In this document: one piece after another, positions 49,098-57,568 of the stretch
Numbering within the stretch: position 1 is the first letter of the stretch
How the letters are laid out: each line of letters opens with the position of its first letter
Assembly (NCBI GenBank): GCA_022843585.1
Contig: JALHNJ010000001.1
Span: 124,001 to 188,000 of the forward strand
From: Chitinophagaceae bacterium
Lineage (GTDB): Bacteria > Bacteroidota > Bacteroidia > Chitinophagales > Chitinophagaceae
Direction of reading: 5' to 3'
DNA: 64,000 nucleotides
The notes under the pieces: model-generated
What the model saw: the letters and a program-made list of their open reading frames with translations, nothing else
Database searches by the model: none
What the model was told of the DNA's origin: nothing
Made by a program: the position numbers and the translations under genes

Positions 49098-51941
49098 TTA
49101 ATGAGCTTCCAGCCAGTTGTTGCCTTCCCCGCACTCTGCAATCACCGGGACTTTATGAGGGAGGAACATGGCAGATTGCATACATTCAATGATCAGAGGT
49201 TTTAATTCTTTTACTTCCGATTTTAATGCATCAAAAACTAATTCATCATGTACCTGCAACAACATTTTACTTTGCATTTTTTCTTTTTTCATAGCAGCAT
49301 GCACTTTTTGCATGGCTAGTTTAATCATATCTGCTGCAGTTCCCTGAATAGGAGAGTTGATAGCATTTCGTTCCGCAAAACCACGAACTGTAAAATTGGC
49401 GGAGTTTATATCCCGTAGCCAACGTTTTCTTCCCATCAATGTTTCTACATAACCATTTTCCCTGGCGAAGTTGATCGTATCATCCATATACTTCTGAATA
49501 CCCGGAAATTCTTTTTTATAATTATCAATAATCTCTTTTGCTTCTGTTCTGCTGATGCCGAGATTATCGGCTAACCCAAATGCACCTTGTCCGTAGATGA
49601 TTCCAAAGTTTACACTCTTGGCTTTGTAGCGCATTTCTTTGGTTACTTCTTTTTCATCAATATTATATACTCTGGCGGCAGTAGCTGTATGTATATCTGT
49701 TCCATCCTGGAAAGCTTGACACATGTTTTTATCGCCGCTGATGGAAGCAACAATTCTTAATTCTATTTGCGAATAGTCTGCAGATAATAAAATATAATTA
49801 TTATCTCTTGGTACAAATGCTTTACGCACCTCTTTACCTCTTTCTGTTCTTACGGGGATGTTTTGCAGATTAGGATTATTGCTTTGTAATCTTCCGGTTA
49901 CTGCTACAGCCTGGCCATATGAAGTATGTACTCTTCCAGTTTTTCGGTTAATCAGTTGCGGCAATGCATCAACATAAGTTGATTTTAGTTTTGTCAACTC
50001 CCGGAAGATTAAAATATCTTCTACTATCTGGTGTCCTTTGGCTGCAAGCTTCAATAATACATCTTCACCTGTTTGATATTGGCCTGTTTTTGTTTTTTTA
50101 GCTGATGAATCCAGTTTTAATTTATCAAACAATACTTCACCTAATTGTTTTGGGGAAGCAAGATTAAAACGTACACCTGCTTGTTTGTATACACTCTCTT
50201 CTGCTTTCTTGGCATCTTTCTCTAACTCTTTGGAGTAGCTGTTCAGGAAGTCGGTATCTACTTTTATTCCTTCAAATTCCATATCCACCAGCACTTTTAC
50301 CAGCGGATTTTCTACTTCATTAAATACTTTTTCTACTTCTTTGCTTTTTAGTAACGGAACAAATGTATTTTTCAGTTGGAGTGTTATGTCTGCATCTTCC
50401 CCGGCATATTCTTTTATCTTTTCAATCTCTACATCTCTCATGTTGCCCTGCGACTTTCCTTTTTTACCTATCAATTCTTCAATAGAAACAGGTTCGTACC
50501 CTAAGAAGCGTTCGCTAAGTGCATCCATACTTCTTTTCCCATCTGGCTCTATTACATAATGCGCCAGCATGGTGTCAAAAATATTCCCGGCCAGTTCTAT
50601 GCCGTACCATTTCAATACCAGCATATCATATTTGGTATTTTGGCCTATCCATGTTTTGTTTTTATCAGCAAACAAGGGCTCAAATTGTGCTAATATCTCT
50701 TTTGTTCTTTCCTGATCCGCAGGACAAGGAACATAAAATGCTTCGCCGGGTTTTACAGCAAAGCTTAAACCTACCAACTCAGCATCATTCGCATCAATGC
50801 CGGTTGTTTCAGAATCAAAACAAATTTCAGTATGCTTTTGTAAATCAGTCACTAATTTCTTAATAGCAACATCACCTTCTATTGATTCATATCTATGTAC
50901 TGTGTTGCTAATATTTTTATCGACTGGCAAAGCTGACTCATCATCATCGCTGTGTATAGGTTCTGCTTTTATGGGTTCAGGCTCAATGATATTACCAAAT
51001 AGATCTGTTTGTATTCCCTGCGGAATCTCTTTTTCCACTACTCCTTTTGATCCGGTAGTTATAGAAAAATCATCACCTAATAATCGTTTTCCTAATGTTT
51101 TAAATTCCAGGTCTGCAAAAACTTCTTTCAGTTTTTCTTTATCCCAATCTTTGAGTTTATAATCTTCTTCATGAAATTCAACGGGTACATTCGTAATAAT
51201 CGTTGCCAGTTTTTTTGAAAGAATAGCCATATCCTTTCCCTTCCTCACTTTTTCACCCATTGCACCTTTTATCTTATCTGCATTTGCTAAAGTATTTTCA
51301 AGCGAACCATATTCTGCTAAAAATTTAGCGGCCGTTTTTTCACCTACACCTGGTATACCCGGAATATTATCAACTGCATCACCCATCATGCCCAGCATAT
51401 CTATTACCTGCATTACATCTTTTATATTCCACTTGGCACATATTTCTTCCGGCCCTAATATTTCTGCATCATTTCCCTGGTAGGCGGGTTTGTATATTTT
51501 TATTTTTTCTGAAACAAGTTGACCATAGTCTTTATCGGGAGTAACCATGTATACTTCATACCCTGCTTTTTCTGCCTGCTTGCTCAACGTTCCAATCACA
51601 TCATCAGCCTCATAGCCATCAACAGCAATAACAGGAATATTAAAACCTTCAATTATTTTTTTAATATCTGGTACAGCAGCACTAATGTCTTCCGGTGTTT
51701 CTTGCCGGTTGGCTTTATAATCTGCAAAATCTGTGTGGCGTTCGGTAAGAGCAGAAGTATCGAAACAAACTGCCATGTGTGATGGCTTCTGTTTATTTAT
51801 TAATTCCACCAGTGCATTGGTGAAGCCAAATTGTGCGTTGGTATTTTTGCCTTTAGAAGTTATTCGGGGACTGCGGATAAGGGCATAATAGGCTCTGAAA
51901 ACAAGAGCAAATGCATCCAAAAGAAAGACTTTTTTTTCCAT
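49098..51941 (-). CDS. polA: DNA polymerase I
   Basis: The 947-residue protein has all three domains. The 5'-3' nuclease (about residues 1-290) begins KVFLLDAFALVFRAYYA and contains AVDGYEADDVIGTL. The 3'-5' exonuclease (about 350-540) keeps the catalytic DSE in CFDSETTGID. The polymerase (about 560-947) has motif A (LLSADYSQIELRI), motif B (KSVNFGIIYGQGAFG) and motif C (QVHDELVF). It should act in Okazaki-fragment processing and excision repair. A strong terminator lies upstream between it and the divergent region. Confidence 0.96.
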   Translation of the reverse strand: MEKKVFLLDAFALVFRAYYALIRSPRITSKGKNTNAQFGFTNALVELINKQKPSHMAVCFDTSALTERHTDFADYKANRQETPEDISAAVPDIKKIIEGFNIPVIAVDGYEADDVIGTLSKQAEKAGYEVYMVTPDKDYGQLVSEKIKIYKPAYQGNDAEILGPEEICAKWNIKDVMQVIDMLGMMGDAVDNIPGIPGVGEKTAAKFLAEYGSLENTLANADKIKGAMGEKVRKGKDMAILSKKLATIITNVPVEFHEEDYKLKDWDKEKLKEVFADLEFKTLGKRLLGDDFSITTGSKGVVEKEIPQGIQTDLFGNIIEPEPIKAEPIHSDDDESALPVDKNISNTVHRYESIEGDVAIKKLVTDLQKHTEICFDSETTGIDANDAELVGLSFAVKPGEAFYVPCPADQERTKEILAQFEPLFADKNKTWIGQNTKYDMLVLKWYGIELAGNIFDTMLAHYVIEPDGKRSMDALSERFLGYEPVSIEELIGKKGKSQGNMRDVEIEKIKEYAGEDADITLQLKNTFVPLLKSKEVEKVFNEVENPLVKVLVDMEFEGIKVDTDFLNSYSKELEKDAKKAEESVYKQAGVRFNLASPKQLGEVLFDKLKLDSSAKKTKTGQYQTGEDVLLKLAAKGHQIVEDILIFRELTKLKSTYVDALPQLINRKTGRVHTSYGQAVAVTGRLQSNNPNLQNIPVRTERGKEVRKAFVPRDNNYILLSADYSQIELRIVASISGDKNMCQAFQDGTDIHTATAARVYNIDEKEVTKEMRYKAKSVNFGIIYGQGAFGLADNLGISRTEAKEIIDNYKKEFPGIQKYMDDTINFARENGYVETLMGRKRWLRDINSANFTVRGFAERNAINSPIQGTAADMIKLAMQKVHAAMKKEKMQSKMLLQVHDELVFDALKSEVKELKPLIIECMQSAMFLPHKVPVIAECGEGNNWLEAH

Positions 51942-51981
51942 GCTGCTAAGGTAAAGATTTCAACTTAGCGATGTTTAAAGC

Positions 51982-52022
51982 AAAAAAAGCCCTTCCTGCG
52001 GGAGCAAGAAGAGCTTTTTTTT
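51982..52022. terminator. Terminator downstream of the small membrane protein gene
   Basis: The arms aaaaaagcccttcctgc and gcaagaagagctttttt form a long stem with mismatches and a short loop. It lies between polA's start and the stop of the 89-residue gene, both on the minus strand, so it ends transcription of that small gene. Confidence 0.7.
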
Positions 52023-52040
52023 ATTACAACTGTTTTGGGT

Positions 52041-52310
52041 TTAATTAATAGAAAGTTTTAGAGCTGTGTTACCTTCTTCTTCTTTAGTAGCTACAGGCTT
52101 AATAGAAGTAGACAGGTCAGATTTTTGTCCATTTTGTTGCGGATTGTCAACTAATACGGTACCGCTAAAAGCTGCTGTATTTTGCTGACTGGCCGTTTGT
52201 GTCATACCAGGAACACCTGTTTTATCTTTATGGATGAAGTTCAGGTATAAAGCGAAGAACAAAAGATTGAAGGCAAAAAAGTTGGCGATTTTACGAACTC
52301 TTCTTTTCAT
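52041..52310 (-). CDS. Small membrane-anchored hypothetical protein
   Basis: The 89-residue protein has a basic N-terminus (MKRRVRKIANF), one membrane helix (FAFNLLFFALYLNFI, about residues 12-26) and a polar, Gln/Ser/Thr-rich tail. It is probably a single-pass protein with its tail outside. No family is recognised. It has its own terminator. Confidence 0.6.
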   Translation of the reverse strand: MKRRVRKIANFFAFNLLFFALYLNFIHKDKTGVPGMTQTASQQNTAAFSGTVLVDNPQQNGQKSDLSTSIKPVATKEEEGNTALKLSIN

Positions 52311-52463
52311 AAATAGTGGATTTATTGGATTTTAAAAATTTGGGTTTCTCTGATATTCTATTGCTAAGATAGACCTGCCATTGTGTGTGTGCAAGAACTA
52401 GGATAGTGTAAATGATAAAATCGGGCACAAGTACTTTGATGGGATTCGTAAAACTACGAGAGG

Positions 52464-54503
52464 CTAGTTCTTCATTTCCGTAAGCTTCTTCTGGAGCAGG
52501 AACATTTCATCCCTTAAACGGGCTGCTTCCATAAAATCTAGGTCTCTCGCCGCCTTCTCCATCTCTTTCTTAATTTTTGAAATGGCTTTTTCTGCCTGTG
52601 GGATGGTTTTGTATTCAGCCTGCTCTTCGGCAGCCAGTGTGATCATATCCATTTCATTTGGAATGGCGTAAGGATTCTTTTCATCGAAGCCCTTAATATC
52701 TAATACTGATGTTTGGGCAAATACATCTTTAGTTGATTTGATGATTGTTGTTGGAGTTACGCCATGCTCAATATTCCAGGCAATTTGTTTTTCACGGCGG
52801 CGGGTAGTTTCATCAATTGTTTTCTGCATGCTTTCTGTCATCTTATCCGCATAAAAGATAACAAGGCCATTTACATTACGGGCTGCTCTGCCGGCCGTTT
52901 GAGTTAAGGATTTTTCGTTGCGCAAAAACCCTTCTTTGTCTGCATCCAATATGGCTACTAATGAAACTTCTGGCAGATCTAATCCTTCACGAAGCAGGTT
53001 TACACCTACTAATACATCTATTACACCTAAACGAAGCTCCCGCAAAATTTCAACTCTGTCCAATGTATGTACTTCGCTGTGTATATATTTTGATTTGATA
53101 TTGATACGATGCAGATACTTGTCCATCTCTTCTGCCATTCGTTTGGTCAATGTTGTTACCAATACCCGATCGCCTTTTTTAATTCGTTTATCAATTTCAT
53201 CTAACAGATCATCTATCTGGTTTACACTTGGGCGAATTTCAATAGGTGGATCTAATAAACCTGTAGGCCGCACTACCTGTTCTACCACTACCCCACCACA
53301 TTTCTCCAGCTCATAATCATCCGGTGTTGCAGATACATAAATGGTTTGATTGGTGAGTGATTCAAATTCATGAAAATTCAGTGGACGGTTATCTAATGCG
53401 GAGGGTAAACGAAATCCATAATCAACTAAAATGAGCTTTCTGCTTCTATCACCGCCATACATACCGCTAACCTGTGGAATGGTTTGATGACTTTCGTCTA
53501 CTACTAATAAAAAATCTTTTGGAAAATAATCCAGTAAGCAGAAAGGCCTTGTGCCCGGTTTTCTTCTGTCGAAGAAACGGGAATAGTTTTCGATACCGTT
53601 GCAATAACCCAACTCCCGTATCATTTCAATATCATAATTCACTCGTTCACTCAATCGTTGCGCTTCAATATATTTTCCTTCTTTCTTAAAATATTCAACC
53701 TGAGCTGCCATTTCATCCTGCATTTCATATAATACCTGTTGCAGAATATCTTTTGGTGCTACATATAAATTGGCCGGAAATATGGCGGCATTTTCCATCT
53801 TAGCTATTCGTTTACTGGTAACAACATCTATGCTTTCTATTTCTTCTATCTCATCTCCAAAGAAAGTAATGCGGTAGCCATAATCAACATACGGAAGATT
53901 AATATCAACCGTGTCTCCTTTTACCCGGAATGTTCCCCGGTTAAAATCAATAGTAGTTCTGTTATAGGTTGAATTAACTAATGAATGAAGAAAAGCCTGG
54001 CGTGAAATTGTTTGCCCTTTATTAATACGGATGATTCCGTTTTCATAATCGGTAGGATTTCCCATACCATAAATACAGCTAACGGAAGCTACCACAATAA
54101 TATCTCTTCGTCCGCTTAGTAAACTTGACGTAGCTCTTAACCGAAGTTTATCCAGTTCATCGTTAATGCTAAGATCTTTTTCAATGTATACGTCGCTAAC
54201 CGGCATATATGCTTCGGGCTGGTAATAATCATAATATGAAACAAAATACTCAACTGCATTATCGGGGAAGAACTGACGAAACTCTCCATAAAGTTGAGCA
54301 ACGAGTGTTTTATTATGCGTTAATACAAGAGTTGGTCGTTGTACATTTTGAATCACATTGGCAATGGTAAATGTTTTGCCACTTCCGGTTACGCCCAGCA
54401 ATGTCTGGTATTTTTCCCCATTAAGAATTCCCTCCGTAAGTTGACGAATTGCATCGGGTTGATCTCCAGCCGGGGAAAAAGGATTATGAAGTGTGAAAGC
54501 CAT
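52464..54503 (-). CDS. uvrB: Excinuclease ABC subunit B (UvrB)
   Basis: The 679-residue protein (ATG 54503; the track start adds 17 unsupported residues) has FSPAGDQPDAIRQL, Walker A in GVTGSGKTFTIANV (about residue 40), the beta-hairpin region YYDYYQPEAY, the helicase motifs VDESHQTIPQVSGMY, TNQTIYVSATP, VLVTTLTKRMAEEM, VGVNLLREGLDLPEV and TAGRAARN, and a C-terminal UVR motif (DFMEAARLRDEM). It forms the damage-verification step of nucleotide excision repair. A TAAATTGC sequence lies 6 bp upstream of its ATG. Confidence 0.97.
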   Translation of the reverse strand: MAFTLHNPFSPAGDQPDAIRQLTEGILNGEKYQTLLGVTGSGKTFTIANVIQNVQRPTLVLTHNKTLVAQLYGEFRQFFPDNAVEYFVSYYDYYQPEAYMPVSDVYIEKDLSINDELDKLRLRATSSLLSGRRDIIVVASVSCIYGMGNPTDYENGIIRINKGQTISRQAFLHSLVNSTYNRTTIDFNRGTFRVKGDTVDINLPYVDYGYRITFFGDEIEEIESIDVVTSKRIAKMENAAIFPANLYVAPKDILQQVLYEMQDEMAAQVEYFKKEGKYIEAQRLSERVNYDIEMIRELGYCNGIENYSRFFDRRKPGTRPFCLLDYFPKDFLLVVDESHQTIPQVSGMYGGDRSRKLILVDYGFRLPSALDNRPLNFHEFESLTNQTIYVSATPDDYELEKCGGVVVEQVVRPTGLLDPPIEIRPSVNQIDDLLDEIDKRIKKGDRVLVTTLTKRMAEEMDKYLHRINIKSKYIHSEVHTLDRVEILRELRLGVIDVLVGVNLLREGLDLPEVSLVAILDADKEGFLRNEKSLTQTAGRAARNVNGLVIFYADKMTESMQKTIDETTRRREKQIAWNIEHGVTPTTIIKSTKDVFAQTSVLDIKGFDEKNPYAIPNEMDMITLAAEEQAEYKTIPQAEKAISKIKKEMEKAARDLDFMEAARLRDEMFLLQKKLTEMKN

Positions 54504-54540
54504 TGTCTTGCAATTTAGCAAATGTGCTATTGAAAAAGAG

Positions 54541-54571
54541 AAAAGCCCTGCCATATAATGGAAGGGCTTTT
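54541..54571. terminator. Intrinsic terminator between uvrB and the YceI gene
   Basis: The arms aaaagccctgcca and tggaagggctttt pair with one mismatch. On the minus strand it ends the YceI transcript. Confidence 0.75.
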
Positions 54572-54591
54572 AACAAAAAATGATATGTTGA

Positions 54592-55134
54592 TTAAAACTG
54601 AACAGCAACAGCAACTGTTGGTTTTTCCGCCACTTTACCAGCATCAATAGCCTGGCCGGTAATGCCAAAATCTTTCAGTTTAATTGTGAAATTAGAAGTA
54701 GCAGATACAGCCCCTCCCTTTACAGTAACTTTTGCAGGCGCATTAATTGGTTGTGAAACACCTTTTACATTTATATTTCCAGACACTTCCACATCATAAG
54801 TGCCGTCTTTGGTAAAATTAATCTTGCTAATTTTATCAATTTTACCAATAAATGTAAATTTTGGAAAAGCTGCAGAGTTCATCCATTTTTCTTCGTTAAA
54901 ATGGTCTTGTATCATTGGGTTTGTAAAGGCAAAATTATTTACCGCAGCTTCAAAAGCTAAAGCACCGGTTGTTTTATCAAAAGATGCGATTACTGTTTTA
55001 TTCTCTGCTTTTGGTAAAGCATCTTTTGGCGTTGTAGCATCAAATGTTACCACAGCAGAAGAAGTAGTTAACTTTTGAGCCATTACTGTTGCAGTAAAAG
55101 CAAAGAAAGAAAGAGATAGAATTGTTTTTTTCAT
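54592..55134 (-). CDS. YceI family periplasmic protein
   Basis: The 180-residue protein has a signal peptide (ILSLSFFAFTATVMAQ) and the YceI barrel: SAVVTFDATTPKDALPKAENKTVIASFD, NPMIQDHFNEEKWMNSAAFPKFTFIGKI, DGTYDVEVSGNINVKGVSQPINAPAKVTVKGG. YceI proteins carry isoprenoid-like ligands in the periplasm. The ligand here is unknown. The family pattern fits along the whole length. Confidence 0.9.
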   Translation of the reverse strand: MKKTILSLSFFAFTATVMAQKLTTSSAVVTFDATTPKDALPKAENKTVIASFDKTTGALAFEAAVNNFAFTNPMIQDHFNEEKWMNSAAFPKFTFIGKIDKISKINFTKDGTYDVEVSGNINVKGVSQPINAPAKVTVKGGAVSATSNFTIKLKDFGITGQAIDAGKVAEKPTVAVAVQF

Positions 55135-55186
55135 TTGTTTGTTTTTTATTTTAATATTTAATTTATTACCATAGCAGGGCTATGGA

Positions 55187-56089
55187 TTATTTTTTATTTA
55201 AAGTTGCCCTTTTAAAACTTATAGATGTAGTACCTAATATTTCACTAAAAATACTTCCGCTACACACCCCTTTTAATGATATAGCATCCCCAGATTTTAT
55301 ATTCTTTACATTTTCAATCTCGGTTTTCGCTAAAGAGAAAATTGCGTAGGATCCGCTACTGTCTTCAAATTTAATTGTACTGGTTGAATCTGGTAACACA
55401 TTTACAGCAGAAGCGTTCCCATTTACAACTAAAACTTTATCAAGGTATTTCTTGTTTGTAGCAGTATCATTTGTAAGAAACTCTTTAATTAAAGCGTCAG
55501 CATTAACGGTATAATCAGCTTTTACATTGGCTGTATCATCAAATGTCTCTTTTTCCAGGTGCTGCTGTATAAACATGAAACTCGCAAATGCAAAAACCGG
55601 CCCAATTATCACCCAGCCCAATTTCTTAACAACGCTGCCACCATTTGCAGAAAAAGCAAAGCCAATGGCAGCAACAGCATGTACATAAATCCATGGTGAA
55701 AGCATTGCAAACAATCCTTTACCAACGCCAAGACTTATTAATGTATTGGTGAACAAAACAAACACTGCTACCAGCGATAAGGAAAGAGCACTTGCTATGG
55801 CGGCAAAAAGAAATGATTTTTTCTTTTGAAAGCTTACTAGAATTGAAATGACAGCTAACAAAGGAATGAGCCAGAATATTAATAAAGTAAAATTGAATTG
55901 GGGAAAAGGATTGTCAAGCCCGAATTTTGAACCAGAAGTAGCAAAAAAATCACCAGCCGGCATCGAGTAACCGCTTATTGGTGAACCCTCCCAAGAAACC
56001 CAGGAAAGAAAAAATGAAGCAATCAGCAGAAGGCCAAATATAAGATGAGCCACTCCATTGTTACCTCTATTAGTTTTAGTTTGATTCAT
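55187..56089 (-). CDS. Membrane protein with C-terminal tRNA_anti-like OB-fold domain
   Basis: The 300-residue protein has four membrane helices in its first half (about residues 12-30, 66-88, 92-115, 125-145 and a fifth near 155-170). The C-terminal part has KADYTVNADALIKEFLTNDTATNKKYLDKVLVVNGNASAVN and ends FSEILGTTSISF, the tRNA_anti-like (OB-fold) pattern of small Bacteroidota proteins. The OB domain probably faces the periplasm; ligand unknown. A 260-residue gap of function separates it from the neighbours: it is not obviously linked to recA or YceI. Confidence 0.78.
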   Translation of the reverse strand: MNQTKTNRGNNGVAHLIFGLLLIASFFLSWVSWEGSPISGYSMPAGDFFATSGSKFGLDNPFPQFNFTLLIFWLIPLLAVISILVSFQKKKSFLFAAIASALSLSLVAVFVLFTNTLISLGVGKGLFAMLSPWIYVHAVAAIGFAFSANGGSVVKKLGWVIIGPVFAFASFMFIQQHLEKETFDDTANVKADYTVNADALIKEFLTNDTATNKKYLDKVLVVNGNASAVNVLPDSTSTIKFEDSSGSYAIFSLAKTEIENVKNIKSGDAISLKGVCSGSIFSEILGTTSISFKRATLNKK

Positions 56090-56205
56090 AATTGTAGTTT
56101 CTATAACGAGGAATTTCCAGCATTAGTTGGCCTTGTGAAACAAATATACAATGTTTAAACATTGAATAATGCAAAACACTTTAAATTTTTTGTGAATAAA
56201 TGAAA

Positions 56206-56234
56206 AAACCCTTCTGCGGCTGCAAAAGGGTTTA
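56206..56234. terminator. Terminator downstream of recA
   Basis: The arms aaaaccctt and aagggttt with a GC-containing loop (ctgcggctgcaa) and flanking A/T runs. It lies just beyond the recA stop on the minus strand. Confidence 0.75.
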
Positions 56235-56271
56235 CTGACTAACCCATCTTAAATTCTTGATAAATATATAG

Positions 56272-57306
56272 TTAAGAAGCCTGCATTTCTTTTATTTTCT
56301 CCCTGATCTTTCCTTCTATTTCGTTGGCCAGCTCAGGATTATCAACCATCAATTGTTTTACTGAATCCCGGCCCTGCCCTAATTTGTCGTTATTATAGCT
56401 GTACCAGCTACCACTTTTCTGAACGATTCCCAATTCTGTACCCATATCCACTATTTCACCCGTTTTAGAAATACCTTCTCCAAAAATGATATCAAACTCA
56501 GCGGCACGGAAGGGAGGTGCCACCTTATTCTTTACCACTTTTACTTTTACGTGGTTGCCTATTGCTTCATCTCCATCTTTTACCTGCGTCATTCTACGGA
56601 TATCCAAACGAACAGAAGCATAAAACTTCAATGCATTACCACCGGTAGTTGTTTCGGGATTACCAAACATCACCCCTATCTTTTCACGAAGCTGGTTGAT
56701 GAAAATACAAATGGTATTTGTTTTAGAAATTGTGGCGGTCAATTTTCTTAATGCCTGGCTCATCAATCTTGCATGCAATCCCATTTTGCTGTCACCCATT
56801 TCACCTTCCAGTTCACTTTTAGGAACGAGTGCTGCCACAGAGTCGATCACCACTACATCCAATGCACCCGAAAGAATCAAACGGTCTGCAATTTCAAGGG
56901 CTTGTTCACCATAATCAGGTTGTGATATTAAAAGATTGTCAACATCAACACCGAGTTTCTTAGCATACGAGCTATCAAAAGCATGTTCAGCATCTATAAA
57001 AGCACACATGCCTCCTTTCTTTTGTGCTTCGGCTATTACATGTGTAGCGATGGTTGTTTTACCAGAAGATTCTGGTCCATATATTTCAATGACCCGTCCT
57101 CTTGGAAGTCCACCAATACCAAGCGCAACATCTAAACCGATAGAACCGGTAGAAATTACCTCTTGCATAGTTTCGGCTTTATCGCCCAGCATCATTACGC
57201 TGCCTTTGCCGTAGTCCTTTTCCAGCTTATCCATTGTAAGCTTAAGGGCTTTAAATTTTTCACTGTTGTTGCCAGTAGTTTCGGGTGTTTTGTCTGCTTT
57301 TGCCAT
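56272..57306 (-). CDS. recA: RecA recombinase
   Basis: The 344-residue protein has the N-terminal helix, Walker A in [18 protein letters not shown] (about residue 75), [50 protein letters not shown] (L1 region), [36 protein letters not shown] (L2 region) and a charged C-terminus. It is full length and has no intein. RecA forms the filament for homologous recombination and SOS signalling. A small palindrome lies upstream at 57337-57352. Confidence 0.97.
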   Translation of the reverse strand: MAKADKTPETTGNNSEKFKALKLTMDKLEKDYGKGSVMMLGDKAETMQEVISTGSIGLDVALGIGGLPRGRVIEIYGPESSGKTTIATHVIAEAQKKGGMCAFIDAEHAFDSSYAKKLGVDVDNLLISQPDYGEQALEIADRLILSGALDVVVIDSVAALVPKSELEGEMGDSKMGLHARLMSQALRKLTATISKTNTICIFINQLREKIGVMFGNPETTTGGNALKFYASVRLDIRRMTQVKDGDEAIGNHVKVKVVKNKVAPPFRAAEFDIIFGEGISKTGEIVDMGTELGIVQKSGSWYSYNNDKLGQGRDSVKQLMVDNPELANEIEGKIREKIKEMQAS

Positions 57307-57336
57307 GGGTTAAATTTATTTATTTGCGTATTGTAA

Positions 57337-57352
57337 GTCGGAAAATCCCGAC
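57337..57352. promoter_or_regulatory. Small palindrome upstream of recA
   Basis: The sequence gtcgg-aaaatc-ccgac lies 31 bp upstream of the recA ATG. It could be an operator or a hairpin in the leader. It does not match known LexA boxes that I recall, so any SOS role is a guess. Confidence 0.3.
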
Positions 57353-57568
57353 CAGATCCAAAACTAAATGATTTAGTATTTAAAAACTAATAATTTGGGG
57401 AAAATATTTTTCAGTTTACTGAATCAATGGGTTTTCAGTGTTAGAGTATAGGTTTTTTCAATTCTATCCCGTAGATTTTGAAGTTAAGAATGTAAACTCA
57501 AAAAACTACCCATTGTATGGTATTGGGCAAATAAATTATTAGTCCTACTTTTTACTAAAGATTTGGTA

